A stretch of DNA of 13,695 nt, from the NCBI GenBank assembly GCA_017420455.1, contig JAFOJB010000405.1, forward strand, positions 1 to 13,695, read 5' to 3'. The notes beneath the pieces are model-generated. The model was not told the origin of the DNA. It searched no databases and saw only the letters and a program-made list of their open reading frames with translations. The stretch is from Blautia sp. (lineage in GTDB: Bacteria > Bacillota > Clostridia > Lachnospirales > Lachnospiraceae). Of this stretch, positions 1 through 7,105 are shown in pieces (the stretch's first letter is position 1; every line of letters begins with the position of its first letter). The translations under genes were made by a program, and so were the position numbers.

Positions 1-1422
1 ATCCGCTTTATCGAGCAGGGTGATTATGCGTCTGCCAACGCTACCGTACGCGAGAAGGTGCCGTTCCCGCACAGCCTGGGCTATATCTGCGTCCACAGCT
101 GTGAGCTGGAGTGCAAGCATCAGTATCTGAATGAGCCTGTCTCTATCCGCAACCTGAAGAGATTTGCGGCGGAGCATGACGACGGAGCGTGGAAGGAAAA
201 AGCGTTCCATAAACCCGCAACGGGCAAGAAGATCGCTGTTGTCGGCGGAGGCCCCTCCGGACTTACAGCAGCCTACTTCGGAGCGAAGCTCGGACATTCT
301 GTGACTGTTTTTGAGAGCAGCGAGAAGCTTGGCGGACAGCTGCGTTATGGAATCCCCTCCTACCGTCTGCCCAGAGAGACTCTGGACAAGGAGATCCAGG
401 ATATCCTGGAGACCGGAGATATCACCGTGAAGACCGGAGTGAAGGTCGAGAACGTGCCCGCTCTTCTGAAGGAAGGCTTTGACGCTGTCTATGTGGCAGT
501 GGGAACCCATCAGGGAGCCAGGCTTCCGCTTCCGGGGAACGACCTGGAAGGAGTTCAGGTCAACACCGATTTCCTCCGTGCTTTTGAAGAGGGTACAGCC
601 AGCGTTGGCGAAAAGGTAGTCATCCTCGGCGGCGGGAATGTAGCCATCGACTGCGCAGGCGCTGCATTCCGCCTTGGCGCAAAGAGTGTGAATATGGCAT
701 GTCTGGAGGCTTATGACGCCATGACCGCTACCGATGAGGAGCGTGCCTGGGCGGAGGAGGAAGGAGTCGTCCTTCACAACTCCAAGACCTTCCCCCAGAT
801 CCTGGGTGAGAACGGTCACTGCACCGGTGTGGAGATCCAGAGTGTCGGAAACTTCCGCAAGGAAAACGGACGTATGGTATTCGACAAGATCGAGGGGACG
901 AATGAGATCCTTCCCGCGGATACCGTCATTTTCGCTACCGGACAGCGTCCCACCATCCCCATGGATCCGGAGGTCTTCGGTCTGGAGCTGACCCATGGAA
1001 ACTATGTAGCCGCGACGGGCGAAAACGGTGAGACCTCCATAGAGGGAATCTATGCCGGCGGTGATTCCAGCACCGGAACCACCTCCGTGATCAGGGGAAT
1101 CGAAGGCGCCAGAAAGGCCATTTCCGCCATCGACAGATATCTGGGCGGCGACGGAAACATCGATGAGAAGCTGGCACCGGAACAGGAAAAGGATCCCTGG
1201 ATCGGAAGTATCGAAGGTTTCGCAGGTATCCCGAGGACAGAGCCGAATGTGGTACCGGTACCGAAAAGAGTGGTGGAATGGAAGACCTGCGGCCCCATGG
1301 ACAATGGTTTCGACGAGGAAAAGGCAAAATGTGAAGCAGGAAGATGTCTCCAGTGCGATCTGAGACTCTGTATTTCCAGTCCGAAAACCTGGTCTGATTT
1401 TGCAAAGGAGGGTGAAGGCTGA
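1..1422 (+). CDS. GltD-like FAD/NAD(P)-dependent oxidoreductase, 5' partial
   Basis: The reading frame is open from base 1, so the gene starts before the window; the GTG at 58 lies inside the conserved N-terminal domain and is not the start. The first residues carry the end of the GltD/dihydropyrimidine-dehydrogenase-type Fe-S domain, with cysteines in GYICVHSCELECK (about 85-120). A dinucleotide fold with VVGGGPSG (about 238-261) would bind FAD. A second fold with VILGGGNVAIDCA (about 622-660) would bind NAD(P)H. IYAGGDSSTGTTS near 1050-1085 is the closing flavin motif. The C-terminus has another cysteine group, EAGRCLQCDLRLC. Known members pass electrons between NAD(P)H and iron-sulfur partners. 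It overlaps the next gene in TGATG, so the two products probably form a complex. The physiological acceptor is unknown, and the missing 5' part could add further domains. Confidence 0.9.
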   Translation: MRFIEQGDYASANATVREKVPFPHSLGYICVHSCELECKHQYLNEPVSIRNLKRFAAEHDDGAWKEKAFHKPATGKKIAVVGGGPSGLTAAYFGAKLGHSVTVFESSEKLGGQLRYGIPSYRLPRETLDKEIQDILETGDITVKTGVKVENVPALLKEGFDAVYVAVGTHQGARLPLPGNDLEGVQVNTDFLRAFEEGTASVGEKVVILGGGNVAIDCAGAAFRLGAKSVNMACLEAYDAMTATDEERAWAEEEGVVLHNSKTFPQILGENGHCTGVEIQSVGNFRKENGRMVFDKIEGTNEILPADTVIFATGQRPTIPMDPEVFGLELTHGNYVAATGENGETSIEGIYAGGDSSTGTTSVIRGIEGARKAISAIDRYLGGDGNIDEKLAPEQEKDPWIGSIEGFAGIPRTEPNVVPVPKRVVEWKTCGPMDNGFDEEKAKCEAGRCLQCDLRLCISSPKTWSDFAKEGEG

Positions 1423-2606
1423 TGACAGCATTCGAGAGTGCAAAAGAAATGGGCTATGTCGCTCTGGTGGAGAAGATCAATGCGGTTTCCCTGATGGAAT
1501 ACGGCCTTTGCCCGGAGCTTTTCATGGACAGGGTTTTCCGTGCCAACGAGAATCCTGAGAAGCCCTTTGTCTATGCAGGGCTGAACAATGCGGATGTGGA
1601 TCTGGCATTGCTTGAGCTCCTTTCAAAGGATCCGGAAAAGATATTCGACGGGATCGATATCGCGGGAATGCTCACAGATGCCGGCGCGAAATTCCTGTAT
1701 CTTCCGGTGAACTGCACCGCGCTTGCAGATGAACTGCGCAATAAGGCTGGAGCGCATGGCATTATCCTGGTAAATGACATCATTAATGTGCGGGAGACGG
1801 AGAAGGACCTGATCCTCCATATCGTAACTGCCTGTGACCTGGCGGACCTTGCATTGGGGACCTACGAGGCCGGCGTTTATGTAAAGACAGGAGAGGAGCC
1901 TCTTAAGAAGGTTCCGGCGGATACCCCGGTTTCGGATCTTGTGTCCCTTGACGGCGCCAAAGCCGTATATCTGGGATATCGTCTGTATACTCCCGAGGAA
2001 GCAAAGGCTCTGACGGCGAAGGATGCCAGCAGCGCTCTGATCCGGGTACTGACAGAAAAGGACTGTATCGTGGATGAAACCGCCAGGCGGCTTCTTCTGG
2101 ACCGGACAGCCAGCTGCGGCAAATGCGTATTCTGCCGCGAGGGACTCATCCAGCTGGAGTATATGCAGAAAGAGATCACCCAGGGCAGAGGAAAAGCGGA
2201 ATATATTGACCTCACCCAGGAAATCGGAAGTGTTATGGGGGATTCTACCCTTTGTACGGTAGGACAGGTTTCTGCGGATATTCCTCTGGACGCCATCGCG
2301 AAATTCCGCGGCGAATATGATTCTCATATCAAGAAAAATCAGTGTCCTGCGGGAGTGTGTACTTCCTTCGTACATATTTATATCGATCCCCAGACATGTA
2401 CCGGCTGTGGGGACTGCCTGGATGTATGTCCGGCTGACTGCATCGAAGGAAAGCCGAAATTCATCCATATGATCGATGAGTTCGACTGTACGAAGTGCGG
2501 TAAATGTATCGAGGCCTGCGAGGAAGGCGCAGTGCAGCAGACCTCGGGCAAGCTTCCGAAGCTTCCTGACAGATTGACGAAGGTTGGAAAATTCAAGAAA
2601 CACTGA
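1422..2606 (+). CDS. NuoF C-terminal-like iron-sulfur protein with 2[4Fe-4S] ferredoxin domain
   Basis: This 394-residue protein begins at an ATG overlapping the previous stop. The first 130 residues are poorly conserved by eye. A SLBB-like stretch may lie around residues 150-190. Residues about 225-310 match the NuoF/HydB cluster domain: CGKCVFCREG followed by STLCTVGQ gives the CxxCxxC...C set for one [4Fe-4S]. The tail has CTGCGDCLDVCPADC and CTKCGKCIEACEEGA, two ferredoxin-type [4Fe-4S] sites. I do not see the glycine-rich FMN/NADH motif (GRGGAGFPTG type) of true NuoF, so it is probably an electron relay that depends on the adjacent flavoprotein. Likely role: carrying electrons between NAD(P)H/FAD and ferredoxin or a redox enzyme encoded outside the window. 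It is cytoplasmic, with no signal or membrane segment. Family call is firm; partner and direction are inferred. Confidence 0.88.
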   Translation: MTAFESAKEMGYVALVEKINAVSLMEYGLCPELFMDRVFRANENPEKPFVYAGLNNADVDLALLELLSKDPEKIFDGIDIAGMLTDAGAKFLYLPVNCTALADELRNKAGAHGIILVNDIINVRETEKDLILHIVTACDLADLALGTYEAGVYVKTGEEPLKKVPADTPVSDLVSLDGAKAVYLGYRLYTPEEAKALTAKDASSALIRVLTEKDCIVDETARRLLLDRTASCGKCVFCREGLIQLEYMQKEITQGRGKAEYIDLTQEIGSVMGDSTLCTVGQVSADIPLDAIAKFRGEYDSHIKKNQCPAGVCTSFVHIYIDPQTCTGCGDCLDVCPADCIEGKPKFIHMIDEFDCTKCGKCIEACEEGAVQQTSGKLPKLPDRLTKVGKFKKH

Positions 2607-2638
2607 CCAGGGAAAATGGTCTGGAAGGAGGAACTGCA

Positions 2639-3742
2639 ATGGGAAAACTACGCGTGGGTATCGTAGGCTGCGGCGGGATCGCCACCCAGAAGCATATGCC
2701 GTCCCTCAGGGCAAATGCGGATCTCAATGAGATTACGGCATTCTGCGATATTCTGGAGGAGCGTGCAGTAAAGGCAAAGGCGGATTTTGGCACGCCGGAC
2801 GCAAAGGTGTATACGGATTATCATGACCTGGTAAACGATCCCGATGTGGACGTGGTCCATGTCTGCACCCCCAATGTAGCTCATTGCCCCATCACGGTCT
2901 CTGCTTTGGAAGCCGGCAGGCATGTCATGTGCGAGAAACCCATGGCGCATACCGCGGCGGACGCGCAGAAGATGATCGATGCCTGGAAAAAATCCGGGAA
3001 GAAATTCACCATCGGATATCAGAACCGTCTGCGCGACGATACGCAGACCCTGCATGCGTCCTGCGAAGCAGGAGAGCTTGGAGAGATATATTTTGCGAAA
3101 GCCCATGCCCTTCGAAGAAGAGCAGTTCCTACCTGGGGGGTATTCCTGAACAAGGAGCTGCAGGGAGGGGGGCCGCTGATCGATATCGGAACCCATGCTC
3201 TGGACATTACTCTGTGGATGATGAACAATTATGAACCCCTCTCCGTATCAGGCCAGGTTTTTTATAAGCTGGGACGGCTGAAGGACACTCCTGCAGGAAA
3301 CGTTTTTGGTTCCTGGGATCCGGAGACCTATGAAGTAGAGGACTCTGCCTTTGGCCTGATCAAGATGAAAAACGGAGCGGTCATTTACCTGGAGGCTTCC
3401 TGGGCGCTGAATATCCTGAAATCCATAGAAGCCTCCACGACCCTCTGCGGCACCAGGGCAGGCGCCGAGCTGCACCACGGCGGCAGCTATCCGAAGGATG
3501 AGCTGATCTACAATACCGTAGAGCACAACCAGCTGATGGAAAAGACTGTTTCCCCGGGAGGAGCCGTGGATTTCTTCAAGGGCAGCGTGCCTGCAGAAAG
3601 TGTACGCGAGCAGAGACAGTGGCTGGAAGCGATCCTGAACGATACAGAGCCGCTGGTGAAACCGGAGCAGGCGTTTGTAGTTACCCAGATCCTGGAAGGC
3701 ATCTACAAATCCGCGGAAACCGGGAAAGAAGTATTCTTCTGA
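2639..3742 (+). CDS. Gfo/Idh/MocA family oxidoreductase
   Basis: This 367-residue protein starts at an ATG preceded by AAGGAGG at the right distance. The N-terminal Rossmann fold shows GIVGCGGIATQKH (residues about 7-19) for NAD(P). The family EKP motif is at about 99-101, with the lysine expected in catalysis. The C-terminal domain has GGGPLIDIGTHALD (176-189), supplying the Asp/His pair usual in this family. Length is normal. Members oxidise or reduce a sugar, inositol or glycoside hydroxyl, often at C3 of a hexose or of an inositol ring; substrate cannot be read from sequence. A TIM-barrel isomerase and a ROK kinase further along the cluster support a sugar-like substrate. The 3' end, including the TGA stop, is repeated in tandem three times directly after the gene. 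It lies 32 bp after the iron-sulfur gene and is probably co-transcribed. Confidence 0.92.
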   Translation: MGKLRVGIVGCGGIATQKHMPSLRANADLNEITAFCDILEERAVKAKADFGTPDAKVYTDYHDLVNDPDVDVVHVCTPNVAHCPITVSALEAGRHVMCEKPMAHTAADAQKMIDAWKKSGKKFTIGYQNRLRDDTQTLHASCEAGELGEIYFAKAHALRRRAVPTWGVFLNKELQGGGPLIDIGTHALDITLWMMNNYEPLSVSGQVFYKLGRLKDTPAGNVFGSWDPETYEVEDSAFGLIKMKNGAVIYLEASWALNILKSIEASTTLCGTRAGAELHHGGSYPKDELIYNTVEHNQLMEKTVSPGGAVDFFKGSVPAESVREQRQWLEAILNDTEPLVKPEQAFVVTQILEGIYKSAETGKEVFF

Positions 3743-3775
3743 TGAAGTATTCTTCTGATGAAGTATTCTTCTGAT
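3728..3775 (+). repeat. Three perfect tandem copies of a 16-bp unit covering the Gfo/Idh stop
   Basis: The unit GAAGTATTCTTCTGAT occurs at 3728-3743, 3744-3759 and 3760-3775 with no mismatch. The first copy is the last codons and TGA stop (3740-3742) of the dehydrogenase gene; the others lie in the 73-bp gap before the thiolase gene. The 16-bp period is not a multiple of three, so the copies do not extend the protein in frame. Perfect identity points to recent slippage or to a locus variable in copy number. Confidence 0.95.
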
Positions 3776-3815
3776 CAGGAATGGAAGAAAAAAAATAAAC
3801 ATGTGGAGGTAAGAA

Positions 3816-5111
3816 ATGGTAAAACTTGGAAAGTATGCAAGGAGCGTTTCCATCATTGGCGTGGGCTGCACTCCCTTCATGTACACGGTGGATAATCCGG
3901 AAACAGACGGCCTTACCGAGGGCGAACTGTTCGGATACGCAGCGCTCCAGGCGATGGAGGACGCCGGTGTAAATCCTCAGGATGTGGATTATTATTTCCA
4001 TGGCGAGGCGAGCCCCTTAAACGGCTCCAATTATCTGACCCCCAATGTCCAGATCGCAAACTGGTTCGGAATGAAGGGCAAGGGTTCGATCCATCATTCC
4101 GAGGCCTGCTGTACCGGATATCTGGCAATTGAGCAGGCAGTAAATGCGGTAGCGTCCGGAAAATACAACTGTGTCCTGTCCGGCTGCGTCGAGTTCGGCG
4201 ACAGCCTGGCCATCGGAAACCATCCCTATAAGAGGGAAAAAATGACCATGGACAAGTTCCTTGTGACCACAGCCTGGCTGTATGACAGAAATTACACCAG
4301 AAGCCTGATGGCCGGCCAGGAGCTGATCTATGACGATGCGGCAGAATGGTATAAGCGTACCCGCGGCATCACAGACCAGGAGATGGATGATACCCTGAAC
4401 TGGATGTGCATCAACAACCGCCGGAACGCTTCCGTGAACCCGCTGGCGATCGAGAGAAGGACCTATGAACAGCTTGCAAAGGAAGCGGGCTTCGAGAACG
4501 TGATGGACTATATGAGAAGTCCGCACAACCCGAAGATGGGAGATTTCCTCCGCCTGGGCGGCGTCGAGCTGAAGTGCGACGGCGCGGCAGCTGTGGTGGT
4601 ATGCGCCACGGAGCTTGTGGATAAATATATGGGCAACAAGAGCCATAAACCGATAGAAGTTCTTGGCGTCGGAAGCGCAGCCTGCGAGGCGACTACGCCC
4701 CACTTCGAAGTGCGTGCCACAGAAGAGGCAGTACGCCAGGTTTATGAACTGACCGGACTTTCCGGAGAGGACCTGGATCTGTTCTTTGCCAACGACTTCA
4801 TCATCACCTCCCACCTCGTATCCGCAGAGATCGCCGGATACCTTCCCTACGGAGAAGGCTGGAAGTATATCTGCGAAGGAAGGACCGCCTATGACGGCGA
4901 CCGTCCCATCAATACCAACGGAGGAAGAACATCCTTCGGCCACGCCCATGCGGCTTCCGGTCTTGCAGACCTCTACGAGGCTGTCAAACAGATGCGCGGC
5001 GAATGCGGCGAACGCCAGGTGAAAAAACTTCCGAAGACAACGATGCTGCGGGGCTATGGCGGCGCACAGAACGTTGCTGCCTACATCATCAGAACCATCG
5101 AGGAGGGTTGA
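3816..5111 (+). CDS. SCP2-type thiolase-like acyltransferase
   Basis: This 431-residue protein starts at an ATG behind GTGGAGG (3803-3809). The nucleophile region reads SEACCTGYLAI; by alignment to ACxSG the active cysteine should be Cys98, with a second cysteine beside it. The C-terminal NTNGGRTSFGHAHAASG (about 366-382) is the GHP-type motif with His376. The third motif, NEAF or HDCF in relatives, reads ANDF (325-328), and the C-terminal CxG is replaced by RGYGGAQN, so acid/base chemistry may differ from acetoacetyl-CoA thiolase. Relatives that need a DUF35 partner include the archaeal acetyl-CoA thiolase/HMG-CoA synthase complex and PhlC of the PhlACB acyltransferase. The DUF35 gene follows after 2 bp, so a similar complex is likely here. 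Probable activity: thioester-dependent formation or cleavage of a C-C bond. Substrate unknown. Confidence 0.9.
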   Translation: MVKLGKYARSVSIIGVGCTPFMYTVDNPETDGLTEGELFGYAALQAMEDAGVNPQDVDYYFHGEASPLNGSNYLTPNVQIANWFGMKGKGSIHHSEACCTGYLAIEQAVNAVASGKYNCVLSGCVEFGDSLAIGNHPYKREKMTMDKFLVTTAWLYDRNYTRSLMAGQELIYDDAAEWYKRTRGITDQEMDDTLNWMCINNRRNASVNPLAIERRTYEQLAKEAGFENVMDYMRSPHNPKMGDFLRLGGVELKCDGAAAVVVCATELVDKYMGNKSHKPIEVLGVGSAACEATTPHFEVRATEEAVRQVYELTGLSGEDLDLFFANDFIITSHLVSAEIAGYLPYGEGWKYICEGRTAYDGDRPINTNGGRTSFGHAHAASGLADLYEAVKQMRGECGERQVKKLPKTTMLRGYGGAQNVAAYIIRTIEEG

Positions 5112-5113
5112 AC

Positions 5114-5527
5114 ATGAGTGTGAAGCTGGAAAAAGTAGTACAGAAGTTTTATGACAGCCTGGAAGAAGGCAAGATCATGGGCAGAAAATGCACCAAATGC
5201 GGCGCCATGGAGTTTCCTCCCGTCTACGCCTGCAACAGCTGCGGCTGTACAGACCTTGAGTGGACCGAGATCAGCGGAAAGGCAAAGATGCATTCCATCG
5301 TCATGCCTGCAGCCCTTTCCTCCAAACCGGAATACAAGGCGCTTGGCCAGTATGCCTACGGAGAGGTAGAGCTGGAGGAAGGAAGCCGTCTGAACGCGGT
5401 AGTCCGCGGCATTTCCAGGAAGAAGAGAAAAGAACTGCTGGACAAGCTTCCTGTCAGCTGCCACGCCGCCATTTATCAGAGAGACGGCTATAAGACCGTG
5501 GTATTCGACCTGGATGAAGACCAGTAA
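5114..5527 (+). CDS. Zn-ribbon/OB-fold (DUF35) protein, thiolase partner
   Basis: This 137-residue protein has its ATG at 5114, 2 bp after the thiolase stop and just behind GAGGAGGG at the end of that gene. A longer frame starting at 5003 would lie inside the thiolase gene and lacks such a site. An N-terminal helix is followed by a rubredoxin-like zinc ribbon with Cys26, Cys29, Cys40 and Cys43 (RKCTKCGAMEFPP...CNSCG), then a beta-rich OB-fold from about residue 48 onward. This is the standard layout and length of the family. In known complexes (archaeal thiolase/HMG-CoA synthase, PhlB in PhlACB) the protein holds the assembly together and helps bind CoA or position substrate. The tight coupling implies balanced production with the thiolase-like enzyme. 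The tail is acidic (DLDEDQ). Confidence 0.93.
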   Translation: MSVKLEKVVQKFYDSLEEGKIMGRKCTKCGAMEFPPVYACNSCGCTDLEWTEISGKAKMHSIVMPAALSSKPEYKALGQYAYGEVELEEGSRLNAVVRGISRKKRKELLDKLPVSCHAAIYQRDGYKTVVFDLDEDQ

Positions 5528-5583
5528 AGTTCCGGGAAGCTTCCCCGCCCTGGCGCACAGGGATATATAGAGCAGTCCCGCAG

Positions 5584-5611
5584 CCGGTCCTTCCTCCGGA
5601 AGGAAGACCGG
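5584..5611 (+). other. GC-rich hairpin in the DUF35-ACP gap
   Basis: CCGGTCCTTCC (5584-5594) can pair with the right arm GGAAGGAAGACCGG (5598-5611), giving an 11-bp stem with a 3-base bulge and a 3-base loop. No T-run follows (GCGCAGATAATAATAAC), so it does not look like a normal terminator. A 12-bp perfect palindrome, GGGAAGCTTCCC, lies at 5534-5545. The 202-bp gap (5528-5729) has no supported gene; it may hold an RNA-processing or stabilising structure separating the thiolase/DUF35 genes from the ACP/Pta genes. Confidence 0.45.
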
Positions 5612-5729
5612 CCGCGCAGATAATAATAACATGATTTCAGGGCAGAAGGACCGCCTGGCGGATGTCTGGCAAAATGGTGTCTTTCTGCACCGGAATCAGA
5701 AAGCACAGATCGAGAAAGGAACAGAAAAA

Positions 5730-5969
5730 ATGGATAGAGCAGAGCTTGAGAAGAAACTGATTGAGTGTGTAGCAATTGCATACAGCAAGGACGCGGCATC
5801 CCTTACCCTGGATACCAGCTTCAAGAATGATCTTGGCGGAGCATCCGTACAGATGGTCGGCCTTGTATCCCAGCTGGAGAATGAGCTGGACGTATTTATC
5901 CAGCTGGCAGACGCTGCTGCCTGCGAAACCATCAAAGACCTTGTAGATAAAGTGGAGGCTGAGCTGTAA
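5730..5969 (+). CDS. Stand-alone acyl carrier protein with non-standard attachment motif
   Basis: The start chosen is the ATG at 5730, behind AAAGGA (5715-5720); it gives 79 residues, the usual ACP length. An in-frame ATG at 5631 has no ribosome binding site and would add 33 residues unlike any ACP. The protein is acidic and helical. The attachment-site region reads DLGGASVQMVGLVSQLENEL; Ser39 sits where ACPs carry phosphopantetheine, but the usual DSL is ASV. The helix after it (VGLVSQLENELDV) and the end (ACETIKDLVDKVEAEL) fit the ACP fold. It overlaps the Pta-like gene in TAATG, so the two are translationally coupled. Inferred role: carrying an acyl group between the thiolase-like enzyme and the phosphate acyltransferase. 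It is not placed among fatty-acid synthesis genes, so it is probably a dedicated carrier. Confidence 0.85.
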   Translation: MDRAELEKKLIECVAIAYSKDAASLTLDTSFKNDLGGASVQMVGLVSQLENELDVFIQLADAAACETIKDLVDKVEAEL

Positions 5970-6973
5970 TGAGCGTACTGGATCCCATTTATGCCGTTGC
6001 GAAGGAAAATCTGCAGAAGGTTGCGTTCCCGGAAGCGACCAACGAAAAAATGATGCAGGCTGCCTATGAGACAGGGAAGGAAGGCTACATTATTCCTGTT
6101 CTGGTAGGAGATACCGCACAGAATAAAGCCCTCGCCGCCGAGAGAGGGTATGATGAGTCGGTATTTACTTTCGTGGACATCCACGATGAAGAATACAAAA
6201 GCAAGGTGATCGCCGCCTATGTGGCGAAGCCCGGCACCATGCTGAAGGAAAAAGCCATGTCCCGCCGTATGGAGAACCCGCTGTATTTCGCCATGGCCAT
6301 GCAGGCCGTGGGGGAAGCGGACGTTACCTTTGCGGGAATTGACAATACCACCGGGGATGTACTCCTGGCAGGCCAGATGATCATCGGCCTGAAACCCGGC
6401 ATCACCACCGTATCCAGCATCGGTCTTGCGGATATTCCCGGGTTCCAGGGTTCCGAAGGGACCCTTCTCGCCGTGGGAGACAGCGCGGTATGCACCAATC
6501 CCAATGCAGAGCAGCTGGCCAGCATCGCCATCTCTGCCTGCGATACCGTGAAGGAGCTCCTGGACTGGGAGCCCAGATGCGCCATGGTCTGCTATTCCAC
6601 ACTGGGAAGCGGGCAGGGCGAGCTGATCGACAAGGTGAAGGAAGCGCTCCGCATCGCAAATGAGAAGCGCCCGGATCTTGCCATCGACGGGGAATTCCAG
6701 CTGGATGCCGCTATCGTTCCCGCTGTTGCCGCCAAGAAGGTAAACAGAGAGAGCAAGGTGGCCGGCAAGGCCAATGTACTCATCTGGCCGGATCTGAACG
6801 TGGGAAATGTGGCAGTGAAGCTGATCCAGCAGTTCGGCCACGCAGATGCCTACGGCCCCATGCTTCAGGGCTTCAACAGCATTGTCTGCGACTGCTCCAG
6901 AGGGGCGCCGGTGTCCGAGATCAAGGGAAATATCGTCATGTCTGCAGTCCGCGCGGCAAGAAGCAAAAAATAA
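5969..6973 (+). CDS. Phosphate acyltransferase, Pta/Ptb family
   Basis: This 334-residue protein starts at an ATG overlapping the ACP stop. It has the full phosphotransacetylase pattern: YSTLGSG near 209-215, DGEFQLDAA at 240-248, VAGKANVLIWPDLNVGN at 264-280, and CDCSRG with Ser310/Arg311 matching the catalytic Ser-Arg of known Pta enzymes. Length matches the short, single-domain class. The reaction is acyl-CoA + Pi to acyl phosphate + CoA. The Tyr-Lys after the GN motif of common Pta enzymes is Val-Lys here, and the canonical PVNDLSRG reads IVCDCSRG, so the acyl pocket may differ from acetate. Butyrate kinase comes next in the cluster, suggesting an acyl chain of about C3-C5, as for Ptb. 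Coupling to an ACP gene raises the possibility that acyl-ACP is the donor; that is inference. Confidence 0.9.
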   Translation: MSVLDPIYAVAKENLQKVAFPEATNEKMMQAAYETGKEGYIIPVLVGDTAQNKALAAERGYDESVFTFVDIHDEEYKSKVIAAYVAKPGTMLKEKAMSRRMENPLYFAMAMQAVGEADVTFAGIDNTTGDVLLAGQMIIGLKPGITTVSSIGLADIPGFQGSEGTLLAVGDSAVCTNPNAEQLASIAISACDTVKELLDWEPRCAMVCYSTLGSGQGELIDKVKEALRIANEKRPDLAIDGEFQLDAAIVPAVAAKKVNRESKVAGKANVLIWPDLNVGNVAVKLIQQFGHADAYGPMLQGFNSIVCDCSRGAPVSEIKGNIVMSAVRAARSKK

Positions 6974-7001
6974 GAGCTGAGCAAATATTCCAGAAAGCTG
7001 C

Positions 7002-7051
7002 AAAGAGCTGCCTTTTCAGGGCAATGTGTCCCCGGAGCGGGCAGCTCTTTT
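7002..7051 (+). terminator. Probable intrinsic terminator or attenuator between pta-like gene and buk
   Basis: AAAGAGCTGCC (7002-7012) pairs perfectly with GGCAGCTCTTT (7040-7050), an 11-bp stem; the T-rich stretch TTTTACCATTTTTG follows. The loop is long (27 bases) and contains a smaller GGG/CCC pairing. This may end or reduce transcription after the acyltransferase gene, leaving buk weaker or on its own promoter. The long loop lowers certainty. Confidence 0.6.
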
Positions 7052-7105
7052 ACCATTTTTGTCTGTTTGTGTATTTTTCTGACAGAAAACAGGAAAGGAT
7101 ATCAA

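Noticed and set aside
5631..5729. N-terminal extension of the ACP
   Set aside because: The ATG at 5631 has no ribosome binding site, while the ATG at 5730 has one and gives a normal-length ACP.
5696..7003. 435-residue open frame on the - strand opposite ACP/pta
   Set aside because: It is the shadow of strongly coding + strand genes, with no recognisable motif or ribosome binding site.
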